Shown here piece by piece: positions 38,820 to 47,391 of a DNA stretch of 64,000 nucleotides. The stretch lies in contig NZ_LN929907.1 of NCBI RefSeq assembly GCF_001494595.1, positions 372,001 through 436,000 on the forward strand. The letters run 5' to 3'. Position 1 is the first letter of the stretch, and each line of letters opens with the position of its first letter. The DNA is from Mycobacterium sp. M26 (GTDB lineage: Bacteria > Actinomycetota > Actinomycetes > Mycobacteriales > Mycobacteriaceae). Below the pieces are notes generated by a model. It had not been told where the DNA came from, did not search any database, and saw only the letters and a program-made list of their open reading frames with translations. A program made the translations under genes and the position numbers.

Positions 38820-40967
38820 GTGGCGGTCGAGAAGAAGACCTTTTGCGGAATCTGCGAGGCGTCCTGCGGTCTGATCGCCACCGTCGACAACGGCGCCGTC
38901 ACAGAGTTGCGGCCTGATGCGGATCACCCCTCGTCACGGGGCTTCGCCTGTATCAAGGGCCTGTCGTTCAACGCCGTGGTCGGTGACCCCGACCGCGTGA
39001 CCCGCCCGATGCGCCGATTGGCCAATGGCGAGTTTGCGCCCGCGAGCTGGGACGAGGCGCTCGAGGACATCGGCACTCGGCTGCGCGCGGTACGGAATCT
39101 GCACGGCACCGAGGCGATCGGCATCGCCTGGGGGAACCCGGTGGCATGGAACTTCACCGGATCCCTCGCGGTCAGCGGATTGGCGTCGGCGTTGAAGACC
39201 AAGCACCACTACGCGTCGGCCTCGGTCGACGTGAACAACTACTGGGCAGCCGCCGACATGACCTACGGCGCCACCACTATCAACATCCTGCCCGACTTTG
39301 CCCATACCGACTTCGCGCTGATCGTTGGCGCCAATCCCGTTGTCTCTCATGGCAGTTTGGTGACGACCGGACGCATCCGAGACGTGTTGCGCGAGATTCC
39401 GAAGCGCGGGGGACGGGTAGTCGTCGTGGATCCGCGCCGCACCGAGACCGCGCGGATGTTCGAGCACGTCGCGATCAGACCGGGGGCCGACGTGTGGTTG
39501 CTCGGCGCGATGCTACGAGTGCTGCTCGACGAGGGATTGGTGGATCCGGCCGCCATCAACCGCACATGCAGCGGCCTGGACGGCTTGCGGCAGCTGGCGG
39601 CATACTTCGATATCGACCGGGCTGCAACGGAATCCGGGATCAGCGCAGGGGTGATCGCCGACCTGGCGCGCAGTCTGGCCGCGAGTCCGACCGCATCGGT
39701 GTACGGCAGGTGCGGGGCGTCGCTGAGTCGCTACTCGACGCTGACGAAGTTCCTGCTCGATGCACTGGCCATCGTGACCGGAAACCTCGACCGGCTGGGT
39801 GGCATGGTCTTCCCCTTTCCGATGATCGACCTGGACGGCATGGCCGCGGCGATGGGTCTCGCCTCCCGCGGAAGCTGGAAGACCCGCGTTGACGGTGTGC
39901 CGGAGATCAACGGCACCGCGCCGTTGGCCTGCCTGCCGGATGAGATCACCACACCGGGCCCGGGAAAGCTCCGCGCACTGATCACCATGTCGAGCAATCT
40001 CGTGACGTCCGCGCCCGACTCGGCGAAGTCAGCTGCGGCACTGGAGCGGCTGGACGTGATGATCGCCCTTGACCCCTACATCACCGAGACCAGCCGGCAT
40101 GCTCACTGGCTCTTGCCGCCGGCGCTGTGGTTGGAGCGCGAGCAGATTCCGATTTTCACCCAGGGCCAGACCACCGAGCCCAACGCACAGTGGGTGAGCC
40201 CCGTGGTACCTCCGCGGGATGAGGCGCGGGAGGACTGGTGGATCATCGACCAGATCGCGCGCCGCCTCGGTCTGGCGGCGTCGGCAGCGCCCGGCGCACA
40301 GTTGCTCGCCAAGCTGGGAGTTCGGTTGTCGCCGATGACGGCCATGGACCTGTTGTTGCGGATGGGCCCGCATGGCGACCGCTTCGGCCTACGCCGAAAG
40401 GGTCTGAGCCGCAAGAAGTTGCTGTCGACCGAAGGCGCGGTGACTTTGGCCGAAAGCTGCCCAGTCGGGGTGCTGGCGGAGAAGGTCCGCACATCAGATG
40501 GTCGGATACGACTCAACCAGCCCGAGCTGATCGCCGAGGCGCAGCGGATGTGCGCTGAGACCGATGACGCGGCTTACCCGTTACGGCTGTTCACGATTCG
40601 TGAGCTCCGTTCGCACAACTCGTGGCTACACAACGTGCCGCGGCTGATGTCGGGTGGCCGCCGCTGCCGGGCGTTCGTTCACCCCGACACGGCGGCTGCC
40701 GCCGCGGTGAACGCCGGCGACATAGCGATCAGATCTCCGTGGGGGCGAATCGAGGTACCACTTGAACTCGACGACGCCATCGCCGTCGGAGCGGTCGGGC
40801 TCACACAAGGCTGGGGCCACGCGGGCGGGTGGTCGGTGGCGGTGGCTGCCGGCGGGGCCAGCTACAACATGCTGACGCCGTCCGGCGGCGACCAGGTCGA
40901 CCGCCCGTCGGGAAACGCGTTCTTCAACGGAGTTCCGGTGGCGATCGGGCCGACCACCGTCGGGTAG
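38820..40967 (+). CDS. Molybdopterin-dependent oxidoreductase with N-terminal 4Fe-4S site
   Basis: This 715-residue enzyme is of the DMSO reductase superfamily (formate dehydrogenase/nitrate reductase-like). The N-terminus has cysteines FCGICEASCG and FACIKG, giving CxxCxxxC...C for one [4Fe-4S] cluster. Molybdopterin-binding stretches include FALIVGANPVVSHGS and RVVVVDPRRTETA, and the C-terminal cap domain LRLFTIRELRSHNSWLHNVP. There is no Tat signal, so it is probably cytoplasmic. No partner subunit is adjacent. The GTG at 38820 has AGGGG upstream. The substrate is unknown; relatives are often called biotin sulfoxide or nitrate-type reductases. Confidence 0.88.
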   Translation: MAVEKKTFCGICEASCGLIATVDNGAVTELRPDADHPSSRGFACIKGLSFNAVVGDPDRVTRPMRRLANGEFAPASWDEALEDIGTRLRAVRNLHGTEAIGIAWGNPVAWNFTGSLAVSGLASALKTKHHYASASVDVNNYWAAADMTYGATTINILPDFAHTDFALIVGANPVVSHGSLVTTGRIRDVLREIPKRGGRVVVVDPRRTETARMFEHVAIRPGADVWLLGAMLRVLLDEGLVDPAAINRTCSGLDGLRQLAAYFDIDRAATESGISAGVIADLARSLAASPTASVYGRCGASLSRYSTLTKFLLDALAIVTGNLDRLGGMVFPFPMIDLDGMAAAMGLASRGSWKTRVDGVPEINGTAPLACLPDEITTPGPGKLRALITMSSNLVTSAPDSAKSAAALERLDVMIALDPYITETSRHAHWLLPPALWLEREQIPIFTQGQTTEPNAQWVSPVVPPRDEAREDWWIIDQIARRLGLAASAAPGAQLLAKLGVRLSPMTAMDLLLRMGPHGDRFGLRRKGLSRKKLLSTEGAVTLAESCPVGVLAEKVRTSDGRIRLNQPELIAEAQRMCAETDDAAYPLRLFTIRELRSHNSWLHNVPRLMSGGRRCRAFVHPDTAAAAAVNAGDIAIRSPWGRIEVPLELDDAIAVGAVGLTQGWGHAGGWSVAVAAGGASYNMLTPSGGDQVDRPSGNAFFNGVPVAIGPTTVG

Positions 40968-40984
40968 GAAGGCTGTACGTCGGC

Positions 40985-43057
40985 TCACACGCCGATGTTC
41001 CCGCCGTCCCGCCACACCGCGACCACCGACGGTCGCGCGGTCCCATTTCCGCCCTCCGGCCAGGTCGACAACGGATCGTCGATGCTGTTGTCGTCGTGTT
41101 CACCCGGGTGCTGGACCGACACGGTGACCAGGTCGTCGAGGACGACGGGGCCGCAGGTCTCCGCGCCGAGTGGCACGGTGAGGAATTGCTTGGTCTCCCC
41201 GCGGTTGGGCCCGTCGAGGGCGACGGCGAACAGGCCGTCGTTGGAATCGAGCGCGTTGCCGTCGGTGGCGATCCACAGGTTGCCGTGCGCGTCGAACGCC
41301 AGGTTGTCTGGGCAGGAGATCGGGCTGACCTTGGTCTTGTCGAAGCCGCCGTAGTAGGTGTCGGCCGCCTCGGGATCGCCACACACCAGCAGCAGGTCCC
41401 AGGTGAACGACGTTCCGGCGTGATCATCGGTGATCTCGAGGATCTGACCGTTCTTGTTGTCGTTGCGCGGGTTGGCCGCATCGGCGGCGGCCTTGCCCGG
41501 GGCGCCCCGCTCGTCGTTGTTGGTCAGCGCGACGTACAGCTTGCCGCTGCGCGGGTTGGCCTCGAAATCCTCGGGGCGGTCCATCTTGGTGGCGCCGGCC
41601 TTGTCGGCTGCGAAGCGGGTGAACACCGCAACTTCCTGGGCCGTCATGCCGGGAATCAGTGGCTCGGCAGCCCCGCCGGGCCCGGAGCGCAGCAGCGGAA
41701 GCCAGGTGCCTGATCCGCTGAAGGACCCTTGCGCCGGCAGGGTTCCCGAACCGTCGATCTGGGCGGCAGGGATATCGCTGGAGAGCTTGGCGACGTACAG
41801 CGTGCCCTCGTCCAGGATGGTCATGTTGTGCGCCATCGCTGCGGCGTCGCGGCCGGGCTGCACCTTCTTGCTCGACACGAACTTGTACATGTAGTCGAAG
41901 CGCTCGTCGTCGCCGCTGTAGGCCACCACGGTGCCGTCGCTGGTGAGGTAGATGTTGGCGGCCTCATGCTTGAACCGGCCCATCGCGCTGTGCTTGACCG
42001 GAACCGACTGGGGATCCCAGGGATTGAGCTCGACGACGTAGCCGAACCGGTTGACCTCATTCGGTGTCTTGGTCGGGTCGAAGCGGGGATCGAAGGTCTC
42101 CCAACGCCGTTCGCTCGGCTTGAGTTTGATGCCGTAGCGCTTCCACTGGTCGGCCAGGACCGGGGTGGGCGCCTGTGCGCCCTCGGCGGTGCCGAAGTAG
42201 GAGTTGAAGTTCTCCTCGCCGGACAGCACCGTGCCCCAGGGGGTCACTCCGCCGGAGCAGTTGTTGATCGTGCCGGTGATGGTGCGGCCGGTGGGGTCTG
42301 CGGTGGTCTTGACGAAATCGCTGCCGGCCGCCGGACCGGTGAGGGTGAACACCGAGTCGCCGGTGATGCGCCGGTTGTACCGGCCCAGCACTGGTTGCAG
42401 ACCCTTGTCGGTGCGTTTGACCTCGACCACCGACAGGCCGTGGGCCGCCAGAGCGGTGTCGAATTGTTCTCGGGTGGGCCGCTTCTCGTCGTAGCCGGGG
42501 AACATGAACCGCTCGGTGGTGTACTCGTGGTTGACCACGAGCAGGTAGTGGCCGGGGGAGCCCTCGATCGGCAGGAGCCCGGCGAAGTCGTTATTGAAGC
42601 CGAACTGCTGGCGCTGGGCCGCGGCGCTTTGATTCTTGACGTCGAAGGCGGGTGCCCCGGCGATCACCGGGTCGCCCCAGCTGATCACCACCGACTGCCG
42701 GTAGCCGTCGGGGATGACGACGGCGTCCTCGGTGTTGGGGGCCACGGCGGCGAAGTTCATCCCTGCCGACGGCGCGGGCGGTGCGCCCGACGTGCTGGTC
42801 TCGGCCGCCTTGGTGGCCTCGCCTGAGCACGCCGCCAGCGCGGTTCCACTACCGACCGCCAGGACTGCGACCCCTGCCGCCCGGAGCATCGATCGCCGGG
42901 ACATCGCCTGGCGGACGATGTCGCCGAAATACTCGTTGTCACTGGTGTTCGGCGCCGGCTGCGAGCACGCGTCACCGCACTTGTAACGGCACGTCACGTG
43001 CTGTCGCGAGGAGCGACCGCTATGAGTGACAAGCAGATTCAGGGGCACCAGGGACAT
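40985..43057 (-). CDS. PhoX-like phosphatase (DUF839)
   Basis: The 690-residue product belongs to the PhoX family of secreted calcium-dependent alkaline phosphatases. It has a long N-terminal lead (MSLVPLNLLVTHSGRSSR), then a twin-arginine signal SRRSMLRAAG followed by a hydrophobic stretch and a lipobox-like LAAC. The body contains the DUF839 pattern: FGFNNDFAGLLP, YLLVVNHEYTTERFMFPGYD, NNCSGGVTPWGTVLSGEENF and, late, DNLAFDAHGNLWIATDG. A Tat-exported lipoprotein is the likely form. It is convergent with the molybdopterin gene, 17 bp apart. Confidence 0.92.
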   Translation of the reverse strand: MSLVPLNLLVTHSGRSSRQHVTCRYKCGDACSQPAPNTSDNEYFGDIVRQAMSRRSMLRAAGVAVLAVGSGTALAACSGEATKAAETSTSGAPPAPSAGMNFAAVAPNTEDAVVIPDGYRQSVVISWGDPVIAGAPAFDVKNQSAAAQRQQFGFNNDFAGLLPIEGSPGHYLLVVNHEYTTERFMFPGYDEKRPTREQFDTALAAHGLSVVEVKRTDKGLQPVLGRYNRRITGDSVFTLTGPAAGSDFVKTTADPTGRTITGTINNCSGGVTPWGTVLSGEENFNSYFGTAEGAQAPTPVLADQWKRYGIKLKPSERRWETFDPRFDPTKTPNEVNRFGYVVELNPWDPQSVPVKHSAMGRFKHEAANIYLTSDGTVVAYSGDDERFDYMYKFVSSKKVQPGRDAAAMAHNMTILDEGTLYVAKLSSDIPAAQIDGSGTLPAQGSFSGSGTWLPLLRSGPGGAAEPLIPGMTAQEVAVFTRFAADKAGATKMDRPEDFEANPRSGKLYVALTNNDERGAPGKAAADAANPRNDNKNGQILEITDDHAGTSFTWDLLLVCGDPEAADTYYGGFDKTKVSPISCPDNLAFDAHGNLWIATDGNALDSNDGLFAVALDGPNRGETKQFLTVPLGAETCGPVVLDDLVTVSVQHPGEHDDNSIDDPLSTWPEGGNGTARPSVVAVWRDGGNIGV

Positions 43058-43132
43058 GCCGCGACGCTATGGCAGCCCGGGAAGCGGCTGGCAATCAGCT
43101 GGGAATCAACTGGTGAACAGCAGGGAAAGGGG

Positions 43133-44023
43133 TCAGCCGAGCACGTCGCGCAGCAGGGCGATCAGCGCCAGCGGCTGGTCGCCCTGAACCGAGTGCCCGG
43201 AGTCGGCCACCACATGCACCGCTTGGAATCCCGGTGCAGTGCGGGCGAATTCGTCGGCGTCCTCGTCGTTGACGAAGAACGACTTGGCACCGCGGATCAA
43301 CGTGGTGGGCACGGTCAGCGCAGGCACGTCATCCCAGAGGCCCTCGAAGCCTTCGCCCTTGCGGAACGAGTCGTAGCGCCACGTCCACGTGCCGTCGTCG
43401 TTCTGCTTGGAGTTGTGGAAGACCCCACGCCGCAGCGAGTTTCGATCCCGGTGCGGAGCGGCGGCCACCGTCACCTCCAGCATGGACTGGAAGTCGGGGA
43501 AGGTGCGGTCACCCTGGACCAGGGCCACCGTGCCCATCTGTGCCTTGGTCATCTGCTCGTGGCGTTCCGGTGCGGACGGCGTGACGTCGACCATCACGAG
43601 CTTGCGTACCAGGTCGGGCGCGGTAACGGCCAGGCGCATCGCGGTCAGCCCACCCAGTGACATCCCGACCACCAGGTCGGCCTGCGAGGCCAGTTCGCGG
43701 ATCACTGGTTCGACGGCGACGGCGTTGAGCTTGGGGCCGTAGTCACCGTCCTCGCGCCATGCCGAACGGCCGTGGCCGGGAAGGTCGATCGCCAATGCGG
43801 GCAGGCCGAGGCCGAGGATCACGGTGTCCCAGGTGTGGGCGTTCTGGCCGCCGCCGTGCAGGAACACGACCCGGACCGGATCAGTACCCCAGCGCACGGC
43901 GCTGATGTCACCGCGTTCGATGCGCTGCACCGCGGGCAGCGAACCGCTGACCCCGGCCTGTTCGGCGTTCTCGGGCAGCAAGGCGAACTCGTCGAGCCCG
44001 GTCAGTTCCTCGTCGGAGATCAC
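43133..44023 (-). CDS. Alpha/beta hydrolase (Rv0045c homologue)
   Basis: This 296-residue alpha/beta-hydrolase has the oxyanion-loop HGGGQNAHTWDTVILGLGLP, the nucleophile elbow VVGMSLGGLTAMRLA (Ser in GMSLGG), and the catalytic His near the end in HVVADSGHSVQGDQP. It corresponds to Rv0045c, an esterase of short-chain substrates in M. tuberculosis. The start is GTG at 44023. It lies downstream of ino1 on the same strand, separated by a long hairpin, so it is probably transcribed from its own promoter. Confidence 0.91.
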   Translation of the reverse strand: MISDEELTGLDEFALLPENAEQAGVSGSLPAVQRIERGDISAVRWGTDPVRVVFLHGGGQNAHTWDTVILGLGLPALAIDLPGHGRSAWREDGDYGPKLNAVAVEPVIRELASQADLVVGMSLGGLTAMRLAVTAPDLVRKLVMVDVTPSAPERHEQMTKAQMGTVALVQGDRTFPDFQSMLEVTVAAAPHRDRNSLRRGVFHNSKQNDDGTWTWRYDSFRKGEGFEGLWDDVPALTVPTTLIRGAKSFFVNDEDADEFARTAPGFQAVHVVADSGHSVQGDQPLALIALLRDVLG

Positions 44024-44035
44024 TAGCTCTTTATA

Positions 44036-44098
44036 CGTTGAGACCGCAGGGAGATCGCATCCCGACGGGACTTTCGCGATCTCACTGCGGTCTCAACG
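44036..44098 (-). terminator. Long hairpin between ino1 and the hydrolase gene
   Basis: Two 23-bp arms (44036-44058 and 44076-44098) are reverse complements with one mismatch, around a 17-base loop. The outer bases are CGTTGAGACCGCAG. It lies 33 bp beyond the ino1 stop and could end ino1 transcription, though no T-run follows. Its length is unusual for a simple terminator and it may be a dispersed repeat. Confidence 0.7.
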
Positions 44099-44130
44099 AC
44101 AGAAGCTATCCCTTGCCAATCCCCGGGTCG

Positions 44131-45249
44131 CTAGCGCTCCTGCCCACCGGCGATGAACTCTTCGAGCTCGGCGCGCGCGACGTCGTCGGCGAGCTGCTTG
44201 GGCGGGCTCTTCATCAGGTAGGCCGAGGCCGGGATGATCGGGCCACCGATACCGCGGTCCTTGGCGATCTTGGCTGCGCGGACGGCGTCGATGATGATGC
44301 CGGCGGAGTTCGGCGAGTCCCACACCTCGAGCTTGTACTCCAGGTTCAGTGGCACGTCACCGAAGGCGCGGCCCTCGAGGCGCACGTAGGCCCACTTGCG
44401 GTCGTCGAGCCACGCGACGTGGTCGGACGGGCCGATGTGGACGTTCTTGTCCTCGATCTTGCCGGCCAGCGAGCCGGTCAGGTTGGAGGTGACGGCCTGG
44501 GTCTTGGAGACCTTCTTGGACTCCAGGCGCTCGCGCTCGAGCATGTTCTTGAAGTCCATGTTGCCGCCGACGTTGAGCTGGTAGGTGCGGTCCAGCGTGA
44601 CGCCGCGGTCCTCGAACAGCTTGGCCATCACGCGGTGGGTGATGGTGGCGCCGACCTGGCTCTTGATGTCGTCGCCGACGATCGGCACACCGGCGTCCTC
44701 GAACTTCTTGGCCCACACCGGGTCGGAGGCGATGAACACCGGCAGCGCGTTGACGAACGCCACGCCGGCATCGATGGCGCACTGCGCATAGAACTTGTCA
44801 GCCTCTTCCGAGCCCACCGGCAGGTAGGAGACCAGGACGTCGACCTTGTTGTCCTTGAGGATCTTCACGACGTCGACCGGCTGCTCGTCGGACAGCTCGA
44901 TGGTGTCGGCGTAGTACTTGCCGATGCCGTCGAGTGTCGGGCCGCGCTGCACGACGACGTCGGTCGGCGGCACGTCGGCGATCTTGATGGTGTTGTTCTC
45001 GGAGGCGAAGATGGCCTCGGAGAGGTCGAAGCCGACCTTCTTGGCGTCGACGTCGAACGCGGCGACGAACTTGACGTCGCGCACGTGGTAGGGGCCGAGC
45101 TTGACGTGCATCAGCCCGGGGACCGTCGAGTTCGGGTCGGCATCCTGGTAGTACTGGACACCCTGGACGAGCGAGGACGCGCAGTTGCCGACGCCGACAA
45201 TGGCGACCCGCACATCCGTCGACGTTCCTGGCGCGTTGTGCTCAGTCAT
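44131..45249 (-). CDS. ino1: Inositol-3-phosphate synthase
   Basis: The enzyme converts glucose 6-phosphate to inositol 3-phosphate with NAD, the first step to phosphatidylinositol, LAM and mycothiol. The 372-residue product has the NAD-binding loop [20 protein letters not shown] and conserved stretches [39 protein letters not shown] and [17 protein letters not shown]. The ATG at 45249 has GAAGGAGACCG upstream. It follows the padR gene by 51 bp (Rv0047c-Rv0046c in M. tuberculosis), and the two are probably co-transcribed. Confidence 0.97.
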   Translation of the reverse strand: MTEHNAPGTSTDVRVAIVGVGNCASSLVQGVQYYQDADPNSTVPGLMHVKLGPYHVRDVKFVAAFDVDAKKVGFDLSEAIFASENNTIKIADVPPTDVVVQRGPTLDGIGKYYADTIELSDEQPVDVVKILKDNKVDVLVSYLPVGSEEADKFYAQCAIDAGVAFVNALPVFIASDPVWAKKFEDAGVPIVGDDIKSQVGATITHRVMAKLFEDRGVTLDRTYQLNVGGNMDFKNMLERERLESKKVSKTQAVTSNLTGSLAGKIEDKNVHIGPSDHVAWLDDRKWAYVRLEGRAFGDVPLNLEYKLEVWDSPNSAGIIIDAVRAAKIAKDRGIGGPIIPASAYLMKSPPKQLADDVARAELEEFIAGGQER

Positions 45250-45300
45250 GGACGGTCTCCTTCTTGTACTTCTTCTGGCTTTTTCAGGTTCTGTGTGGCG

Positions 45301-45846
45301 TTAAGCCTGGTCCGGGTGCCCCTGTGCGACCCGCTCCGCGGCGATGAGTTCGTTGAGCCACTTGACTTCCCGCTCGCTGGACTCCAAACCCAGCTGATGC
45401 AGTTGCCGGGTGTAGCGGTCGAACGAACTGCTGGCCCGCGCGACTGCTTCACGAAGGCCTTCCCGCCGTTCCTCCACCTGGCGACGACGCCCCTCGAGGA
45501 TGCGCATCCGCGCTTCGGCCGGTGTGCGGTTGAAAAAGGCCAGGTGCACGCCGAAGCCGTCGTCGGTGTAGTTCTGCGGGCCGGTGTCGGCGACCAGTTC
45601 GGTGAACCGCTGTCGGCCGGCATCGGTGAGCTGGTAGACCCGTCGGGCACGGCGCAATACCGCAGTTCCGGCGGGCAGGGCGTCCTCAGCGATCAGACCG
45701 TCGGCCTGCATCCGGCGCAGTGCCGGATACAGCGAGCCGTAGGAGAAGGCGCGGAACGCCCCCAGCAGGCCCGTGAGTCTCTTGCGCAGCTCGTAGCCGT
45801 GCATGGGGGACTCCAGGAGAAGACCCAGGATGGCCAGCTCCAGCAT
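45301..45846 (-). CDS. PadR family transcriptional regulator (Rv0047c homologue)
   Basis: This 181-residue regulator has the PadR winged helix: LELAILGLLLESPMHGYELR, then FSYGSLYPALRRMQADGLI and the wing RRVYQLTDAGRQR; the C-terminal helices form the dimer domain. I chose the ATG at 45846 because AAAGGAGGTGA, an almost perfect ribosome site, lies 4-8 bases upstream; a start at 45867 lacks one. Its place directly ahead of ino1 suggests control of inositol synthesis. Confidence 0.93.
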   Translation of the reverse strand: MLELAILGLLLESPMHGYELRKRLTGLLGAFRAFSYGSLYPALRRMQADGLIAEDALPAGTAVLRRARRVYQLTDAGRQRFTELVADTGPQNYTDDGFGVHLAFFNRTPAEARMRILEGRRRQVEERREGLREAVARASSSFDRYTRQLHQLGLESSEREVKWLNELIAAERVAQGHPDQA

Positions 45847-45991
45847 CGGGTCACCTCCTTTGCTCATCCGTTACGGCGCTTCGACACCTCCGGTAATAGT
45901 ATCGGGCCGATATATTCAGCGCCACTTGATGGTGAACACAGGGGTGCCGGGAAGGTGACGTGCAGCGACGTCGCGGTGAACAAAACCCCTG

Positions 45992-46846
45992 TTAGGGGTA
46001 GTTGATCTGCTTGACCGTGCCGTCCGGGGCGAGCTCGATGTAGCCGCTGCCGAAATCGCTGGACACGTAGACCGAGATCGACAGCGCCCCGGGTGTGGTC
46101 TTGTCATCACTGGGGTCGATGGTCAGGTAGGTGCTCTTGACGTCGGAGGCCTTGAGATTGAGCGTCTCCGGGGCGCCGCGCAGGATTCCGACGACGGCCT
46201 TGGCGTCGAACTTGCTCAAATCCACGACGGTCGCGCTATCGGGCTTCGACGTGGACGTGGGGTCGTCCCAGCCCCCGCGGTAGGTGTAGCTCAGTTCGCG
46301 CCGGTCGTCCTCGGGGTCGGGGCGGTCCAGCGAGGCGTAGTCGGGGTAGATCACCAGCCGGTACCCGGTGGTGTCGCCGAAACGCTTCTTCATCTGCTCG
46401 AGCAGACCGTTCAGGCCGCCCAGCGAGTGCAGTTGGCGCGGCGGCGTGAGCACAACGGGCGTCACCCCGTCGGCCTTGGCGCCGGGGTCGGAGGTGAAGT
46501 TGAACGGCGAGGGGGTGTTGCCGTACAGACCCCAGCCGATCCCGATGCCCAGCGTCACCAGCACGCCGGCGACCGCGGCGCGCAATCCCCAGCCGCCGCC
46601 CGCCGACGGCGACCGAAGGCGCGGCTTCTTCAGCGTCGGCAACTGCACCGGGGCGTTCTCGGTCTGCAGGTCCGACACCAGCGCCCGCAGGTCTCCGAGC
46701 GTCATGGCGGTGGTGGCCGCCTTCACCCGCTCGCCGTGCTCGGCCATCGACAGCTGCCCCTCCGACAGTGCGGTGTCGAGGATCTGACAGATGTCGTTGC
46801 GGTCACTGTCCTTGGCGCGGGTGCTGGCAGTCTGGGTGGTCGCCAC
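45992..46846 (-). CDS. DUF1707 membrane protein (Rv0048c homologue)
   Basis: This 284-residue protein starts with a DUF1707 domain (DRNDICQILDTALSEGQLSM, AEHGERVKAATTAMTLGDLR). A single transmembrane segment (AAVAGVLVTLGIGIGWGLYG, about residues 88-108) follows, then an extracytoplasmic domain of about 170 residues (GLNGLLEQMKKRFGDTTGYR). It corresponds to Rv0048c. The function is unknown. It is transcribed away from the DUF5318-ponA1 genes. Confidence 0.88.
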   Translation of the reverse strand: MATTQTASTRAKDSDRNDICQILDTALSEGQLSMAEHGERVKAATTAMTLGDLRALVSDLQTENAPVQLPTLKKPRLRSPSAGGGWGLRAAVAGVLVTLGIGIGWGLYGNTPSPFNFTSDPGAKADGVTPVVLTPPRQLHSLGGLNGLLEQMKKRFGDTTGYRLVIYPDYASLDRPDPEDDRRELSYTYRGGWDDPTSTSKPDSATVVDLSKFDAKAVVGILRGAPETLNLKASDVKSTYLTIDPSDDKTTPGALSISVYVSSDFGSGYIELAPDGTVKQINYP

Positions 46847-46959
46847 GTCGATGATCGTAGAAGTTGACCGCCCAAGACCGCAGACCAGACGGGCAATCCG
46901 GTCGACCCGTGGGTGCGGTTAACCGCCGGTGCTCAGATAGCCCACGTACTCTGGTCCCC

Positions 46960-47391
46960 GTGCGACTGCAGCGACAGGTGGTGGATTACGCCCTTCGGCG
47001 ACGCTCCCTGCTGGCCGAGGTCTACTCCGGCCGCACGGGTGTCACCGAGGTGTGCGACGCCAACCCGTACCTGCTGCGCGCTGCGAAATTCCATGGGAAG
47101 ACCAGCTCGGTCATGTGCCCGATCTGCCGCAAGGAACCGCTGACCCTGGTGTCGTGGGTGTTCGGCGATCACCTGGGTGCGGTGTCCGGCTCCGCGCGCA
47201 CCGCCGAGGAGTTGGTTCTGCTGGCGACCAAGTACGACGAGTTCTCGGTGCATGTGGTGGAGGTATGCCGAACCTGCGAATGGAATCACTTGGTCAAGTC
47301 GTATGTGCTCGGAGCGCCACGTCCTACCAACGGACGTGGTCGCCGCGGCACCCAGACGGCGCGCTCCGGCGCGCGCACGGCCAGTGAATAG
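46960..47391 (+). CDS. DUF5318 family protein (Rv0049 homologue)
   Basis: The 143-residue product begins VRLQRQVVDYALRRRSLLAE and has two CxxC pairs, VMCPICRKEP and EVCRTCEWNHL, which probably form a zinc ribbon. It corresponds to Rv0049. I chose the GTG at 46960, the last start before the conserved region; reading from 46864 has no support. It overlaps ponA1 by eight bases, so the two are probably translated together, which hints at a link to cell-wall synthesis. Confidence 0.87.
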   Translation: MRLQRQVVDYALRRRSLLAEVYSGRTGVTEVCDANPYLLRAAKFHGKTSSVMCPICRKEPLTLVSWVFGDHLGAVSGSARTAEELVLLATKYDEFSVHVVEVCRTCEWNHLVKSYVLGAPRPTNGRGRRGTQTARSGARTASE

